Below, in pieces: positions 12,877 through 20,340 of a stretch of DNA of 26,324 nucleotides. The position numbers and the translations under genes are program-made. The DNA is taken from IMG/VR virus record IMGVR_UViG_3300042898_005599, positions 1-26,324 of that record; one strand, written 5' to 3'. Below the pieces are notes generated by a model. That model was not told where the DNA came from and made no database searches. It saw nothing but the letters and a program-made list of their open reading frames with translations. How positions within the stretch are numbered: the stretch's first letter is position 1; each line of letters opens with the position of its first letter. This stretch comes from a virus.

Positions 12877-13059
12877 CTACACCTTGCCTGTCACATGGTC
12901 GGTGATATGACCGTCTAATTTGTTTTCAATCCGCGTCAAACTTCCAACCACATAAGCGTGGTCGTTTTGATTTTCTTTACGAAACGATGACAGGAACGAC
13001 AAAACTGCCGCCAGCACCACCCCGATAGCGCCGATAAACGCGACAATGATTGCTTCCAC
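12877..13059 (-). CDS. Small membrane protein of the lysis region (DUF2746/holin-like)
   Basis: A 60-residue protein. The N-terminal 24 residues (MEAIIVAFIGAIGVVLAAVL onward) form one transmembrane helix. A charged segment follows, then an amphipathic helix with His pairs (GSLTRIENKLDGHITDHVTG). This arrangement resembles small actinophage membrane proteins found beside endolysin genes and proposed as holins or lysis regulators. The start is GTG 13059, eleven bases after the endolysin stop, with only a weak Shine-Dalgarno. A role in lysis is inferred from position. Confidence 0.65.
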   Translation of the reverse strand: MEAIIVAFIGAIGVVLAAVLSFLSSFRKENQNDHAYVVGSLTRIENKLDGHITDHVTGKV

Positions 13060-13070
13060 AAGAAATCAAC

Positions 13071-13637
13071 TTAGGAAGCAGAAGGCGACGCATCGCCCAA
13101 AACATACTGCCAGTGCCAAGCCTCAAACTCTGGAGACTTTGGATTATCACTCTGCAAGTAAAACCCGAAACGAGGAGCGTTGGCGCACATCCAAGCCATC
13201 GCCTTGTTCGCACTGCCCAAACCGACTAACTCGCCTTTTTTGCCTTCAACCGCTAGGTCAATAGCCAAACCCCAACCATGATTGGAACCGCTCTTGCCTG
13301 TTGGGTCTGGAGACGCCGATGGAGACTTCCCCTTCTTGAGAAACCAAGTCTTGCCTTCAAATTGGCGTGTCACCTGTGGCTTGCGCCCTTGGTCAACTAA
13401 CGCATAACGGTCACGAAACATAGCGAGTTGGTCATCAAACGAGCGATAATCGCCGATATTGCGGAGCGTAATGCCCGCTTTCTGCGCTTCGTCGTACATC
13501 GCGTTGAAAGACACCGAAGCGCCTTTCCACATTTTTCCGCCAGTTTTGACGCTCGCGAGAACTTTAGGACTTAACTTGCCGTTGATTTGCTGGCTCAACG
13601 CATCGGGCAAAACAAGTTTACGGTAAGGGTATTTCAT
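13071..13637 (-). CDS. Endolysin, M15/VanY-type peptidase
   Basis: A 188-residue protein. SGSNHGWGLAIDLA (116-129) provides His120 and Asp127, and FEAWHWQYV (171-179) provides Glu172 and His175. These are the zinc ligands and catalytic residue of the M15 D-alanyl-D-alanine carboxypeptidase/L-Ala-D-Glu peptidase family. IGDYRSFDDQLAMFRDRY (61-78) is the arginine-containing substrate-side motif. It would cut peptidoglycan cross-links or stems at lysis. There is no signal peptide, so release should depend on a holin. Membrane proteins lie on both sides of the gene. A short Ser/Pro insert (KKGKSPSASPDPTGKSG) precedes the active site. The ATG is two bases after the upstream stop. No separate cell-wall-binding domain is visible. 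Confidence 0.88.
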   Translation of the reverse strand: MKYPYRKLVLPDALSQQINGKLSPKVLASVKTGGKMWKGASVSFNAMYDEAQKAGITLRNIGDYRSFDDQLAMFRDRYALVDQGRKPQVTRQFEGKTWFLKKGKSPSASPDPTGKSGSNHGWGLAIDLAVEGKKGELVGLGSANKAMAWMCANAPRFGFYLQSDNPKSPEFEAWHWQYVLGDASPSAS

Positions 13638-13639
13638 CG

Positions 13640-13879
13640 TTATTCGTCACCCATTGTTAATGGCTTGCCATCGGCAGACGATGTGCCAATGAAAGAAGCG
13701 ACCGTCGGGTCGCCAATCTTGGTGGAGATATAAGAGAGCAAACCAGCGAACATCGGCAACGCCATGCTGGTCAGAGCAGGGTCAACATTAAACTTGATAA
13801 GCAAATAGGTCACGATTCCGAGGACACCGCCAGAAGCGGTAGCGTTAGCGTGGAATTGTTTGTTGGTTGGACTGCTCAT
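13640..13879 (-). CDS. Putative holin, 79 aa, two hydrophobic segments
   Basis: Two hydrophobic stretches, GGVLGIVTYLLIKFNV (17-32) and ALTSMALPMFAGLLSYIST (35-53), are separated by a short turn, and a polar tail follows. This is the size and topology of a class II-type holin. It lies between another two-helix protein and the endolysin, the usual lysis-cassette position. The ATG follows directly on the TAA of the upstream gene. Holin sequences are very diverse, so the call rests on topology and position. Confidence 0.65.
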   Translation of the reverse strand: MSSPTNKQFHANATASGGVLGIVTYLLIKFNVDPALTSMALPMFAGLLSYISTKIGDPTVASFIGTSSADGKPLTMGDE

Positions 13880-14044
13880 TTATTCACTGTCTTTCATCAG
13901 AAAACCGCCCAAATGGACGGCGAGGGCTATAACTGAAACCCAAATGCCCCATCGCCGAGTATCGCCACTTAGGGTAATAAGCACGAGTCCGACGCCTGCA
14001 AGAGTGAAAGCCAAAGCGTGAACTTCGCTCCAAAACGATTGCAT
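13880..14044 (-). CDS. Small two-helix membrane protein, 54 aa
   Basis: The frame reads MQSFWSEVHALAFTLAGVGL and continues to a second hydrophobic stretch (WGIWVSVIALAVHLGGFLM), ending KDSE. GDTRRW forms a positively charged loop between the helices, so both termini are probably on the same side. GGAG lies seven bases before the ATG, and the TAA is followed at once by the ATG of the putative holin. It could be a second holin, an antiholin or an unrelated membrane peptide of the lysis cassette. Confidence 0.65.
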   Translation of the reverse strand: MQSFWSEVHALAFTLAGVGLVLITLSGDTRRWGIWVSVIALAVHLGGFLMKDSE

Positions 14045-14135
14045 GTGACATCTCCGACGCTATTACTGTGTTGCTAGATACCGACTACGGACAAACAACC
14101 ACGCATCGGGGAGCACAAAAGATACACATTGCGCC

Positions 14136-14225
14136 CTAATTGCTACCCACAGGCACATGGTTGCCCGACATAAGCGGGTTTGAACCAATACTAAGGGCTA
14201 GAACACCCCCAAAGAGCACTAGCAC
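14136..14225 (-). CDS. Possible small hydrophobic peptide, 29 aa
   Basis: A frame starting at GTG 14225 (or TTG 14231) reads (M)LVLFGGVLALSIGSNPLMSG and ends NHVPVGSN. It has one hydrophobic N-terminal segment, like a minimal export signal or membrane anchor. It fills about half of the only sizeable gap in the late region (14045-14234) and does not overlap its neighbours beyond a few bases. No convincing Shine-Dalgarno is seen, so expression is uncertain. In the remaining 14045-14135 I see no gene or clear terminator. Confidence 0.3.
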   Translation of the reverse strand: MLVLFGGVLALSIGSNPLMSGNHVPVGSN

Positions 14226-14234
14226 GGTCAAGGA

Positions 14235-15977
14235 CTACTTGACTTTCTTGCCCCCGCCAGAACTAGCCGTCGGCGAGATAGCCCCCGACACAGCCCCAAC
14301 CATGCCCGAAACAGCCACCAAAGCACGGCGCGTCCCGACATCCACAAACGACCCAGCAGGCACATACTCGTCCAACCCCTCCGAATACACATTCACCGAA
14401 TCCTCAAAAACATCCTTAATCTCGTCAGGCTGTCCTGACAAAACCGTGACCAAAAGCAACTCCTCAGCAGGCGACAAGTCCTCAACCACCAACGCATCAA
14501 AAATCGCCTCAGCCTGTGTCTCCGAGACAACATCCAAAACATCCTCACTCAACGCCAAAACCAACGACTCATCCGCAGACAAACCCAACTCCACAATCGC
14601 CTCAACAGCGCCACTTATCTGCTCATCCGTAACATCATCCCCCGCCAAAGAATCCACCAAACTCTCAAACTGCACATCCGACAAAGGCTCCGCAAGCACA
14701 GCATCCAACACGGCGGTAAACGCATCGTCCGAAAGAGGCTCATCAAAAATCGCTTCCAACACCGAATCAAAGGCTTTATCCGACAAAGGCTCATCAAAAA
14801 TAGCCTCCAACACCGCGTCCAACTTAGTTTCGTCAAGCAACCCAATATCGGCAAACACAGATTCAGAAGCCACCGCCAACTCCTCATCAGACAAATCCGA
14901 CGAAAAAGCACCATCAATAACCTCAGCGAACTGGCTGTCAGACAAATCCGAACCCACCACAGCCGACAAAACCGCGCTTATCTCCTGCGGAGTTTCCACC
15001 GCGTCAACCAAATCCGTCACAGCATCAATCACTAACGCATCGCCCCCACCAGCATCAATAATCACCGCAACCTCATTGTCTGCTTCTTCCTGCATCTGCG
15101 GGGTTGGCTCTGTAATAACAGGCTCAATAACCGCTTCCTGCTCAGGCACGGCGATATCCACACTTGGCAAATCAGGCAGTGCTACGGTCGTATCGTCGGT
15201 AATAGTAATCGGCGGTAAAGTGATGGAGGTCACAGATGTTGTTGTACTGGATGGTGATATCGGCTCTAGTGCTGGCTCTGTTGTGTCTGGCTCAGGGAAA
15301 TAAAAAACCGTAGAAGTCGTCGTAGATGATGAACTGGAAGAGGTAGTCGTCGTTGACGCATCCGTCGTCGTAGAAGAAACTTGTACAGGAACTTGTACAA
15401 CTGTCGTCGTCGTAGAACTGCTCGTAGAAGTGCTAGTCGTAACCGCGCTCTCCTGCGTCGTAAAAGCCCCATCAGGAACAATCGTCAACTGACCCCCATC
15501 CAAAGACCACGCCAACATATAACAACTGTTCCCACCCCTTTCATACATCCAAGAATCAAAAGACACAGGCACCCCGCTCGGTAAAGACACCGACTCCGTG
15601 TTACTCCACGAACAACCCGTATCAAACCACCACTCCTCAGCAATCGCATCCCCTACGCTAAGAGTCGCCCCGTCGTCATGCGCCAACCAAAACTGCACCG
15701 TCTCATGCTCTGGAACCGTAATAAAACCCGAATAATGCAACAAAAACAAATCATCAGGGCACTGCTGGAACGGCTCATAATCAAAGTTCCGATTGATATT
15801 ATTCTCAATCTCCGAACCACACGACGGGTACAAATCCGAACTCCGCACAGGAATCTCGTCGTCAAAAACATAACCGACCGCTTCTAAACCCTGCACCCCA
15901 CTGGCATCAGCAGGTACAGAAAACAAAAACAAAACAATCGCGGGCAAAGCCACAATCCAACGGCTACGCATCGCCAT
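14235..15977 (-). CDS. Exported PA14-like protein with Ser/Thr linker, 17-residue repeats and C-terminal anchor
   Basis: About 580 residues in five parts. A signal peptide (RSRWIVALPAIVLFLFSVPADA, cut near residue 26) leads. A PA14-like beta domain follows (about 35-170; VGYVFDD..., FLLHYSGFITVPEHETVQFW, LAHDDGATLSVGD), with four cysteines (54, 74, 123, 153) that could form two disulfides outside the cell. Then come a low-complexity Ser/Thr linker (about 178-260), an acidic helical region with about ten degenerate 17-residue repeats (335-515), and a C-terminal hydrophobic segment ALVAVSGMVGAVSGA followed by GGGKKVK. This is the plan of a type I surface protein. PA14 domains often bind carbohydrate. 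It lies between fibre and lysis genes. The ATG overlaps the upstream stop as TGATG and has a weak Shine-Dalgarno; an ATG six bases later is possible. Confidence 0.75.
   Translation of the reverse strand: MAMRSRWIVALPAIVLFLFSVPADASGVQGLEAVGYVFDDEIPVRSSDLYPSCGSEIENNINRNFDYEPFQQCPDDLFLLHYSGFITVPEHETVQFWLAHDDGATLSVGDAIAEEWWFDTGCSWSNTESVSLPSGVPVSFDSWMYERGGNSCYMLAWSLDGGQLTIVPDGAFTTQESAVTTSTSTSSSTTTTVVQVPVQVSSTTTDASTTTTSSSSSSTTTSTVFYFPEPDTTEPALEPISPSSTTTSVTSITLPPITITDDTTVALPDLPSVDIAVPEQEAVIEPVITEPTPQMQEEADNEVAVIIDAGGGDALVIDAVTDLVDAVETPQEISAVLSAVVGSDLSDSQFAEVIDGAFSSDLSDEELAVASESVFADIGLLDETKLDAVLEAIFDEPLSDKAFDSVLEAIFDEPLSDDAFTAVLDAVLAEPLSDVQFESLVDSLAGDDVTDEQISGAVEAIVELGLSADESLVLALSEDVLDVVSETQAEAIFDALVVEDLSPAEELLLVTVLSGQPDEIKDVFEDSVNVYSEGLDEYVPAGSFVDVGTRRALVAVSGMVGAVSGAISPTASSGGGKKVK
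14436..14978 (-). repeat. Coding tandem repeats, 17-residue (51-base) unit
   Basis: The encoded protein repeats a 17-residue unit of the form (D/S)AVLEAIFDEPLSDxAF about ten times with decay. The two best copies, DAVLEAIFDEPLSDKAF and DSVLEAIFDEPLSDDAF, are adjacent and differ at two positions; outer copies keep only the LSD/ILSA helix pattern. This indicates expansion by internal duplication followed by drift. Confidence 0.75.
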
Positions 15978-16315
15978 CAATCATGCACAAAAAGCCAATC
16001 GTCTCGCTCGCCATCCCACCTATACATTTTCCCATCAGCAGGCATTGCATGCGGAGGTTCCCAAACATTATTTACTAAAACCCATGATTCAAAAGGCTTT
16101 GGAGACAAGTAGTTTACACCATCATAGAAATCACCCATATGCACATTGAGCGCGTCATTGTCGCCCACAAACACATACATATCAGAATCATCTAGCAGAT
16201 TGATGAACTCTTCTTCAGCAACAATTAGATTTTCAACGATATTTTCGCTATTTAACTTTGCCCAAACATTATTGCTTGGTTCTCTATCTATTGGGAATAA
16301 TTCAATGTTAGACAT
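15977..16315 (-). CDS. Fibre-associated hypothetical protein, 112 aa
   Basis: Contains ENIVENLIVAEEEFINLL, then DGVNYLSPKPFESWVLVNN and W-rich PP..MPADGKMYRWDG. This pattern (an NIVENVIVA strand, then Y...P.P..SW, then P..G..Y.WDE) is common in small proteins beside tail fibres of aquatic phages. They may act as fibre chaperones or minor virion proteins. The ATG lies eight bases inside the glycine-rich fibre gene, with AGG five bases upstream. The stop overlaps the PA14-protein ATG. Confidence 0.65.
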   Translation of the reverse strand: MSNIELFPIDREPSNNVWAKLNSENIVENLIVAEEEFINLLDDSDMYVFVGDNDALNVHMGDFYDGVNYLSPKPFESWVLVNNVWEPPHAMPADGKMYRWDGERDDWLFVHD

Positions 16316-17507
16316 ATATACCTACAAATATTACTGTTCCGTTTCCGCCCCTACCGCCAGCATAATAAGTTCCACTTACATAACCTCCGCCACCGCCACC
16401 ACCGCCGTATCCGTTAACAGCAGCACCTCCAGCACCATTCCCACTACCTATTCCGCCGTAGTTGTTTCCATCTCCAGCCCTGCCTTCAAAACCGTTATAG
16501 TTTCCGTGGTAACTACCACCACCACCAGAACCGAATGGCCCTAAATAAGTTCCAGAGATTGGCACTGGGATAATCATTCCAGTGCCACCATCTCCGTTTG
16601 CATATACTCCTGCTGATATGCCATGTCCTGTAGCACCACCACCACCTCCACCCTTGTATGGGTTGCCAGTCCATGAATAGCCACCATGACCACAACCTGA
16701 ATAACTATTGCCAGTAGTAATAGCACCAACTAGCCCTGCCGCTGAATAGGAATGACCTCCTCCGCCACCAGTTGCATTAGCACCGTAATAGCCTGAGTTT
16801 TGCCCACCACCACCACCGCCGCCAGAAGAAGAGTTTGAAAAATGTATTCCAGAAATGGAACAGGCTCCCCCATTACTCCCGTTACTACCGCCTGTTCCAC
16901 CTGCTCCACCTGCTCCAACAGTAATTGTGTAGGTTCCAACATTTATGAACATGTTTTTGTACTGCCTCACTTGACCTGCGCCTCCGCCACCGCCAAGTGA
17001 GCCACCACCTCCGCCACTTCCTACTGAAATGATGTCGCAGAAACCAGCAGATGTGCAAGTGAATACAGCACTGGTACTAAAGCCAACTATTTTTGCTACC
17101 TCGCCATAACCATCTTCTGAATAATTTGTTGAAAAAACAGTAGAACCAGTAACAGTTCCTCTTGGTGCAGTTCCAGCAGTAGGAAGCCAACCAGTCCCAC
17201 TATAAATAAATAGGCTATTCACATCCTGCAAATATGCAAGCATTCCCTCAACAGGAGAAGGAATAGCAGTAGAACGAGCAGTCGCATTGGCAAAAGCCAT
17301 AGTGCTTCCCTGATTAACCCAAGAAGAACCATTGTAAAACTCAAAAGCATTAGGGGTCGTCAAATATGTAAGCATCCCTTCAGTGGGGAATGGAAGAGCA
17401 ACACCGCGAGCAGTAGAAGTATCAAACACCATTACGCTTTGGTTCATTAGATACGCGTTAACATCCGAAGAAGTTAATGTTGCTGGAGTAAATTGTTTGT
17501 AACCCAC
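16308..17507 (-). CDS. Glycine-rich tail fibre / adhesin
   Basis: A 399-residue protein. Residues 2-63 are the fibre module shared with the two neighbouring fibres (GYKQFTPATLTSSDVNAYLM, QSVMVFDTS, PTEGML, FYNGSSWV). The second half of that module is repeated at about 70-112 (MAFANATARSTAIPSPVEGM). A beta region follows to about 165. The rest is a glycine-rich domain with long Gly runs between short hydrophobic or aromatic strands, ending GTVIFVGIYV. Glycine-rich sandwich domains of this kind form receptor-binding tips in other phages. The start is GTG 17507 with AGGA eight bases upstream. The host receptor cannot be read. Confidence 0.8.
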   Translation of the reverse strand: MGYKQFTPATLTSSDVNAYLMNQSVMVFDTSTARGVALPFPTEGMLTYLTTPNAFEFYNGSSWVNQGSTMAFANATARSTAIPSPVEGMLAYLQDVNSLFIYSGTGWLPTAGTAPRGTVTGSTVFSTNYSEDGYGEVAKIVGFSTSAVFTCTSAGFCDIISVGSGGGGGSLGGGGGAGQVRQYKNMFINVGTYTITVGAGGAGGTGGSNGSNGGACSISGIHFSNSSSGGGGGGGQNSGYYGANATGGGGGHSYSAAGLVGAITTGNSYSGCGHGGYSWTGNPYKGGGGGGATGHGISAGVYANGDGGTGMIIPVPISGTYLGPFGSGGGGSYHGNYNGFEGRAGDGNNYGGIGSGNGAGGAAVNGYGGGGGGGGYVSGTYYAGGRGGNGTVIFVGIYV

Positions 17508-17529
17508 AATAATGTTCCTGTCTTATTAG

Positions 17530-17787
17530 TTAAAGAGAATCTTGTTCGGCAACTCGTTGAGCAAGACTTTTAATATCTGCCTGTTCTACAAACTCTTCAA
17601 GATTGGCAGGCATCTGAGTTATATTTGGGTCAGCCATCATTCTTTGATATTCCATTTGGAAAATCTCTTGCATCGCTGCTTGACACCTACCCTTAACAGC
17701 ATTGTCAATCCAGTCCTGCACACTTAAAGCAACATACTCAAGTGCCTTTACTTCAATATCTGTTAATTCAATTGTGTATATGTTCAT
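17530..17787 (-). CDS. Fibre-region hypothetical protein, 85 aa
   Basis: Starts MNIYTIELTDIEVKALEYVA, continues SVQDWIDNAVKGRCQAAMQE and ends AEQDSL. This is the form of a small helical protein frequently found next to tail-fibre genes of marine and freshwater phages (ELTD.E..AL.YVA...QEWI.NAV..RC). Its role there is not established; assembly chaperone is one possibility. ATG 17787 overlaps the upstream stop as ATGA and is preferred over an ATG four codons earlier. Confidence 0.7.
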   Translation of the reverse strand: MNIYTIELTDIEVKALEYVALSVQDWIDNAVKGRCQAAMQEIFQMEYQRMMADPNITQMPANLEEFVEQADIKSLAQRVAEQDSL

Positions 17788-18947
17788 CCTAAAAACCATC
17801 CTGTAAATGTAGATTCATTTTGAAAACTGCTTGAGCCACCTTCACGACCAGCCCAAACACTAACATTATCTCCTGCCACGCAGTACATAACACCCGATAC
17901 AGCCATTGAATGATAATCACTAGAGTGTGCGCCACCAAAAATAGCGTGAAGATTAGGCGGTGTATAAACCGAGCCGTTGTTGCGAACTATTGCACATCTC
18001 ATATAACCACCAGCAGTAGCACCGTCAATACGAACTTGAGTAGAAAAAAAATATCTACCCGTTACAGGAACATTAAACTGACTAGAAGAAAAGTTGCCAC
18101 CCTGATGAACAACAGTCCAAGTCACTTTCACAACAGAAGAACCTGAAGAACCCGATGCGTTGCCCGCAACAAAGTAGGGCTGACCTCCTTGATAAGTTAT
18201 TCCCCCTACTGCAAGAGTATCACCAACAGTGAATTGACCGTTTGCCGTTGTATAACCATCGCCTACTAACAAAGTGTTGCTGTTGTTTGAGCCAATTTTT
18301 ACGGTTCCTGCGTCTGTTTTTGTACGCAAATAAACATTGGAGTCGGAAGCGGTGTTGTGAAGTAGCAAATACCCACGATTACCCTCAACCGCACCCCAAG
18401 CAGTAGGGGAAGATGACCACGAACCAATCGTCAACCCTGCCGATGGTGCCGTTAAATTAACATTTGAGAATGTTGGTGATGCGCTTGTAGCAACCGATTG
18501 ACCAATACTTATCGTTGATGCTCCAGTAGCACTTGAAACACCAACACCCGTACCAGCAACATTAGAAGTTACTCCAGTGTTAGTAACAGAAACAGCACCA
18601 GTAGCAGAGGTGTTAGTACTCAAGCCAGACGAAGAAGTAAGAGAAGTTACTCCTGTGTTAGTAATACTTACTGCGCCAGTAGCACCAGTGTTTGTACTAA
18701 GACCAGATGAAGTAGTAAGCGAAGTCACCCCACCTCCAACACCCACCCAAGCCGAACCACTATAATACTGCAACAGATTTGTGTCTTTAAGGTATGTAAC
18801 CATGCCCTCCGTAGGGGCAACAAGAGTTGCTGACCGCGTAGTGCTTGAATCAAAAACCATCACAGCCTGACTCATCAAATAGCCATTTACATCATCAGCA
18901 GTTAATGATGCACTCGTAAAACTTTTCCAACCCGAACCAGAAGGCAT
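17784..18947 (-). CDS. Tail fibre with C1q-like C-terminal domain
   Basis: About 387 residues. The N-terminus carries the shared fibre module (GWKSFTSASLTADDVNGYLM, QAVMVFDSS, PTEGMVTYL, YYSGSAWV). Next are 26-residue repeats (SSGLSTNTGATGAVSITNTG), a region resembling collagen-free fibre shafts (TVKIGSNNSNTLLVGDGYTT), and a C-terminal jelly-roll-like segment. The last part (FNVPVTGRYFFSTQVRIDG, then YHSMAVSGVMYCVAGDNVSV) looks like a C1q/TNF-type domain. The start at 18947 has GGGAGGGG seven bases upstream and overlaps the preceding stop as TAATG; an ATG five codons earlier would place the Shine-Dalgarno inside the coding region. The predicted role is host-surface binding. Confidence 0.8.
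   Translation of the reverse strand: MPSGSGWKSFTSASLTADDVNGYLMSQAVMVFDSSTTRSATLVAPTEGMVTYLKDTNLLQYYSGSAWVGVGGGVTSLTTSSGLSTNTGATGAVSITNTGVTSLTSSSGLSTNTSATGAVSVTNTGVTSNVAGTGVGVSSATGASTISIGQSVATSASPTFSNVNLTAPSAGLTIGSWSSSPTAWGAVEGNRGYLLLHNTASDSNVYLRTKTDAGTVKIGSNNSNTLLVGDGYTTANGQFTVGDTLAVGGITYQGGQPYFVAGNASGSSGSSVVKVTWTVVHQGGNFSSSQFNVPVTGRYFFSTQVRIDGATAGGYMRCAIVRNNGSVYTPPNLHAIFGGAHSSDYHSMAVSGVMYCVAGDNVSVWAGREGGSSSFQNESTFTGWFLG
18565..18720 (-). repeat. Two tandem 78-base coding repeats in a tail fibre
   Basis: Two adjacent 78-base units encode GVTSL(T/-)SSGLSTNT and GATGAVSITNT-type segments (26 residues each) in the fibre shaft. Unit boundaries can be set at the plus-strand motif gaagt(t/c)ac at 18565, 18643 and 18721. 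The copies differ at scattered third positions. Confidence 0.65.
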
Positions 18948-19093
18948 TACATCCCCTCCCATTCTTCAGCGGTGTTACCTTCAGCAACCCACGCGAGATA
19001 CGCCTGATAAAAACCTTCAGCATCTTCTTTGGTGAAAGTAACGCTAGTTAAACCGTCAACAAAAATAAAATGATTTCCTTTTTGGTAATACAT
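18947..19093 (-). CDS. Small fibre-region protein, 48 aa
   Basis: Reads MYYQKGNHFIFVDGLTSVTF and ends YQAYLAWVAEGNTAEEWEGM. The ending YxAWxAEGNT is a motif I associate with small proteins between fibre genes of aquatic phages. The ATG overlaps the fibre stop upstream as TAATG, and its own TAA overlaps the next fibre ATG in the same way. Its last codons contain the Shine-Dalgarno of the next gene. Function unknown; a fibre-assembly role is a guess from position. Confidence 0.7.
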   Translation of the reverse strand: MYYQKGNHFIFVDGLTSVTFTKEDAEGFYQAYLAWVAEGNTAEEWEGM

Positions 19094-20340
19094 TATAACT
19101 CTGCACTTCCTGCAAGGTTGGATACATAATAGTACCCACGACCAGTTGTAATTGGATTGGCATAAACTTGTATGTAATCAGGGCCTACTGCTGTTGCTGT
19201 CCATCCTTGGGTGTTGGAATAACCACCGATATTAAGAACAACCGAAGTTGGTCTTATGCGCATGGTTTGTGGAAATTTGAACCAACTTGTAATGTATGCA
19301 GTATTTATTTGATACCCATCTACAAAGTTCGCTCCAGTACCATCAACGAGGTAATCCATGTAGGCGTAATACCGTTGACATAGTGCTAGTTCTACACCGA
19401 TAGGTCGTTGTTCAAACGGCGGGGCAACAGAACCAATAGTTAATTGTGCTCCTGTCATCTGCCAATAGTTCACGGAAGCATTATTGCCTGAAGCAACATT
19501 AGTTTGACCTACAGCCATATTTGCAAGAGTAACTGTGTTCCAACTGGTATTTAGTGTTCCGCTTGTGTAACTGGTTCCAACCCCAAGCCACCACCTAACT
19601 CCCAAACCTGTAGCGTTTGTATTCTCTATAACACCCGACGCCGATGTGTCTGCTGGTATAACAATGGTTTTGTACTCCCAAACATTAATTGCAGAAATAG
19701 TGTATGCCTTTGATACTTGCCGTGAATTGCTATCAAACAAATCAACTATGTAAGTACCTGCTATTCCTGCTTTAACCCAAAATGAGAATGTAAGGGTTTG
19801 TGCAGAAGATGTCCCTTTGCAAATTGCTTGGCAATTTTGTGCTTCAACAAGTTGATTAATAGTTGCGTACACATTGCCAGCAAGAGAAGAAGGTGCAGTA
19901 GTGCATATCATTTTCAGTGAGTTTCTAAAACCTGAACCTGTTGGTGCATCTGCAATTGTTGTTTGACTCCATGTGCCAAAAGAGTTGACAGATGCTCTGA
20001 ATCTATCAGCACCATAATAATTCTGATTCGTAATGCCAGTAACGGCTGTACCAATGGCTGAACGCTGAGATATTTGCATTGCCCCATTGATTAACAAATT
20101 GCGAAAACCACTATTGTCGTTCAATTGTGTAACAAAAGCAACCCAAGCCGAACCCGTGTACAACTCCGTGGAATCAGTATCTTGAAGGTACGACACCATA
20201 CCCTCTGTTGGTACAGGAAGAGCAGAACTCCTAGCCGCGCTAGAAGCAAACACCATCACACTCTGTTGCATCAAATAAGTATTCACCTCATCAGAAGTCA
20301 ACGACGACGGCGTAAAACTTTTGTAACCCGCACCAGCCAT
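19093..20340 (-). CDS. Tail fibre with carbohydrate-binding-like domain
   Basis: A 415-residue protein. Residues 5-68 are the shared fibre module (GYKSFTPSSLTSDEVNTYLM, QQSVMVFASS, PTEGMVSYL, LYTGSAWV). From about 78 comes GFRNLLINGAMQISQRS, which opens a beta-sandwich region with SFWVKAGIAGTYIVDLFDSN, similar to CBM-type modules of aquatic phage fibres. It closes with QLTIGSVAPPFEQRPIGVEL and ALCQRYYAYMD, a phrase typical of that group. The C-terminal 90 residues are a separate small domain. The start overlaps the upstream stop as TGATG. Confidence 0.8.
   Translation of the reverse strand: MAGAGYKSFTPSSLTSDEVNTYLMQQSVMVFASSAARSSALPVPTEGMVSYLQDTDSTELYTGSAWVAFVTQLNDNSGFRNLLINGAMQISQRSAIGTAVTGITNQNYYGADRFRASVNSFGTWSQTTIADAPTGSGFRNSLKMICTTAPSSLAGNVYATINQLVEAQNCQAICKGTSSAQTLTFSFWVKAGIAGTYIVDLFDSNSRQVSKAYTISAINVWEYKTIVIPADTSASGVIENTNATGLGVRWWLGVGTSYTSGTLNTSWNTVTLANMAVGQTNVASGNNASVNYWQMTGAQLTIGSVAPPFEQRPIGVELALCQRYYAYMDYLVDGTGANFVDGYQINTAYITSWFKFPQTMRIRPTSVVLNIGGYSNTQGWTATAVGPDYIQVYANPITTGRGYYYVSNLAGSAEL

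Noticed and set aside
14197-14223. GCTAG/CTAGC inverted repeat in the gap before the lysis genes, considered as a terminator
   Set aside because: Only five base pairs, a 17-base loop and no T-run on the minus strand.
14615-14917. Minus-strand 100-codon frame, very rich in Arg/Leu/Trp/Cys
   Set aside because: Alternative frame through the 17-residue repeat region of the PA14 protein; the odd composition is that of a frame-shifted repeat.
14140-15303. Long plus-strand open frame of 387 codons, rich in Ser/Thr/Ala
   Set aside because: It is the antisense of the repeat and linker region of the exported PA14 protein. Its composition follows from that gene's codons, and no Shine-Dalgarno or family motif is present.
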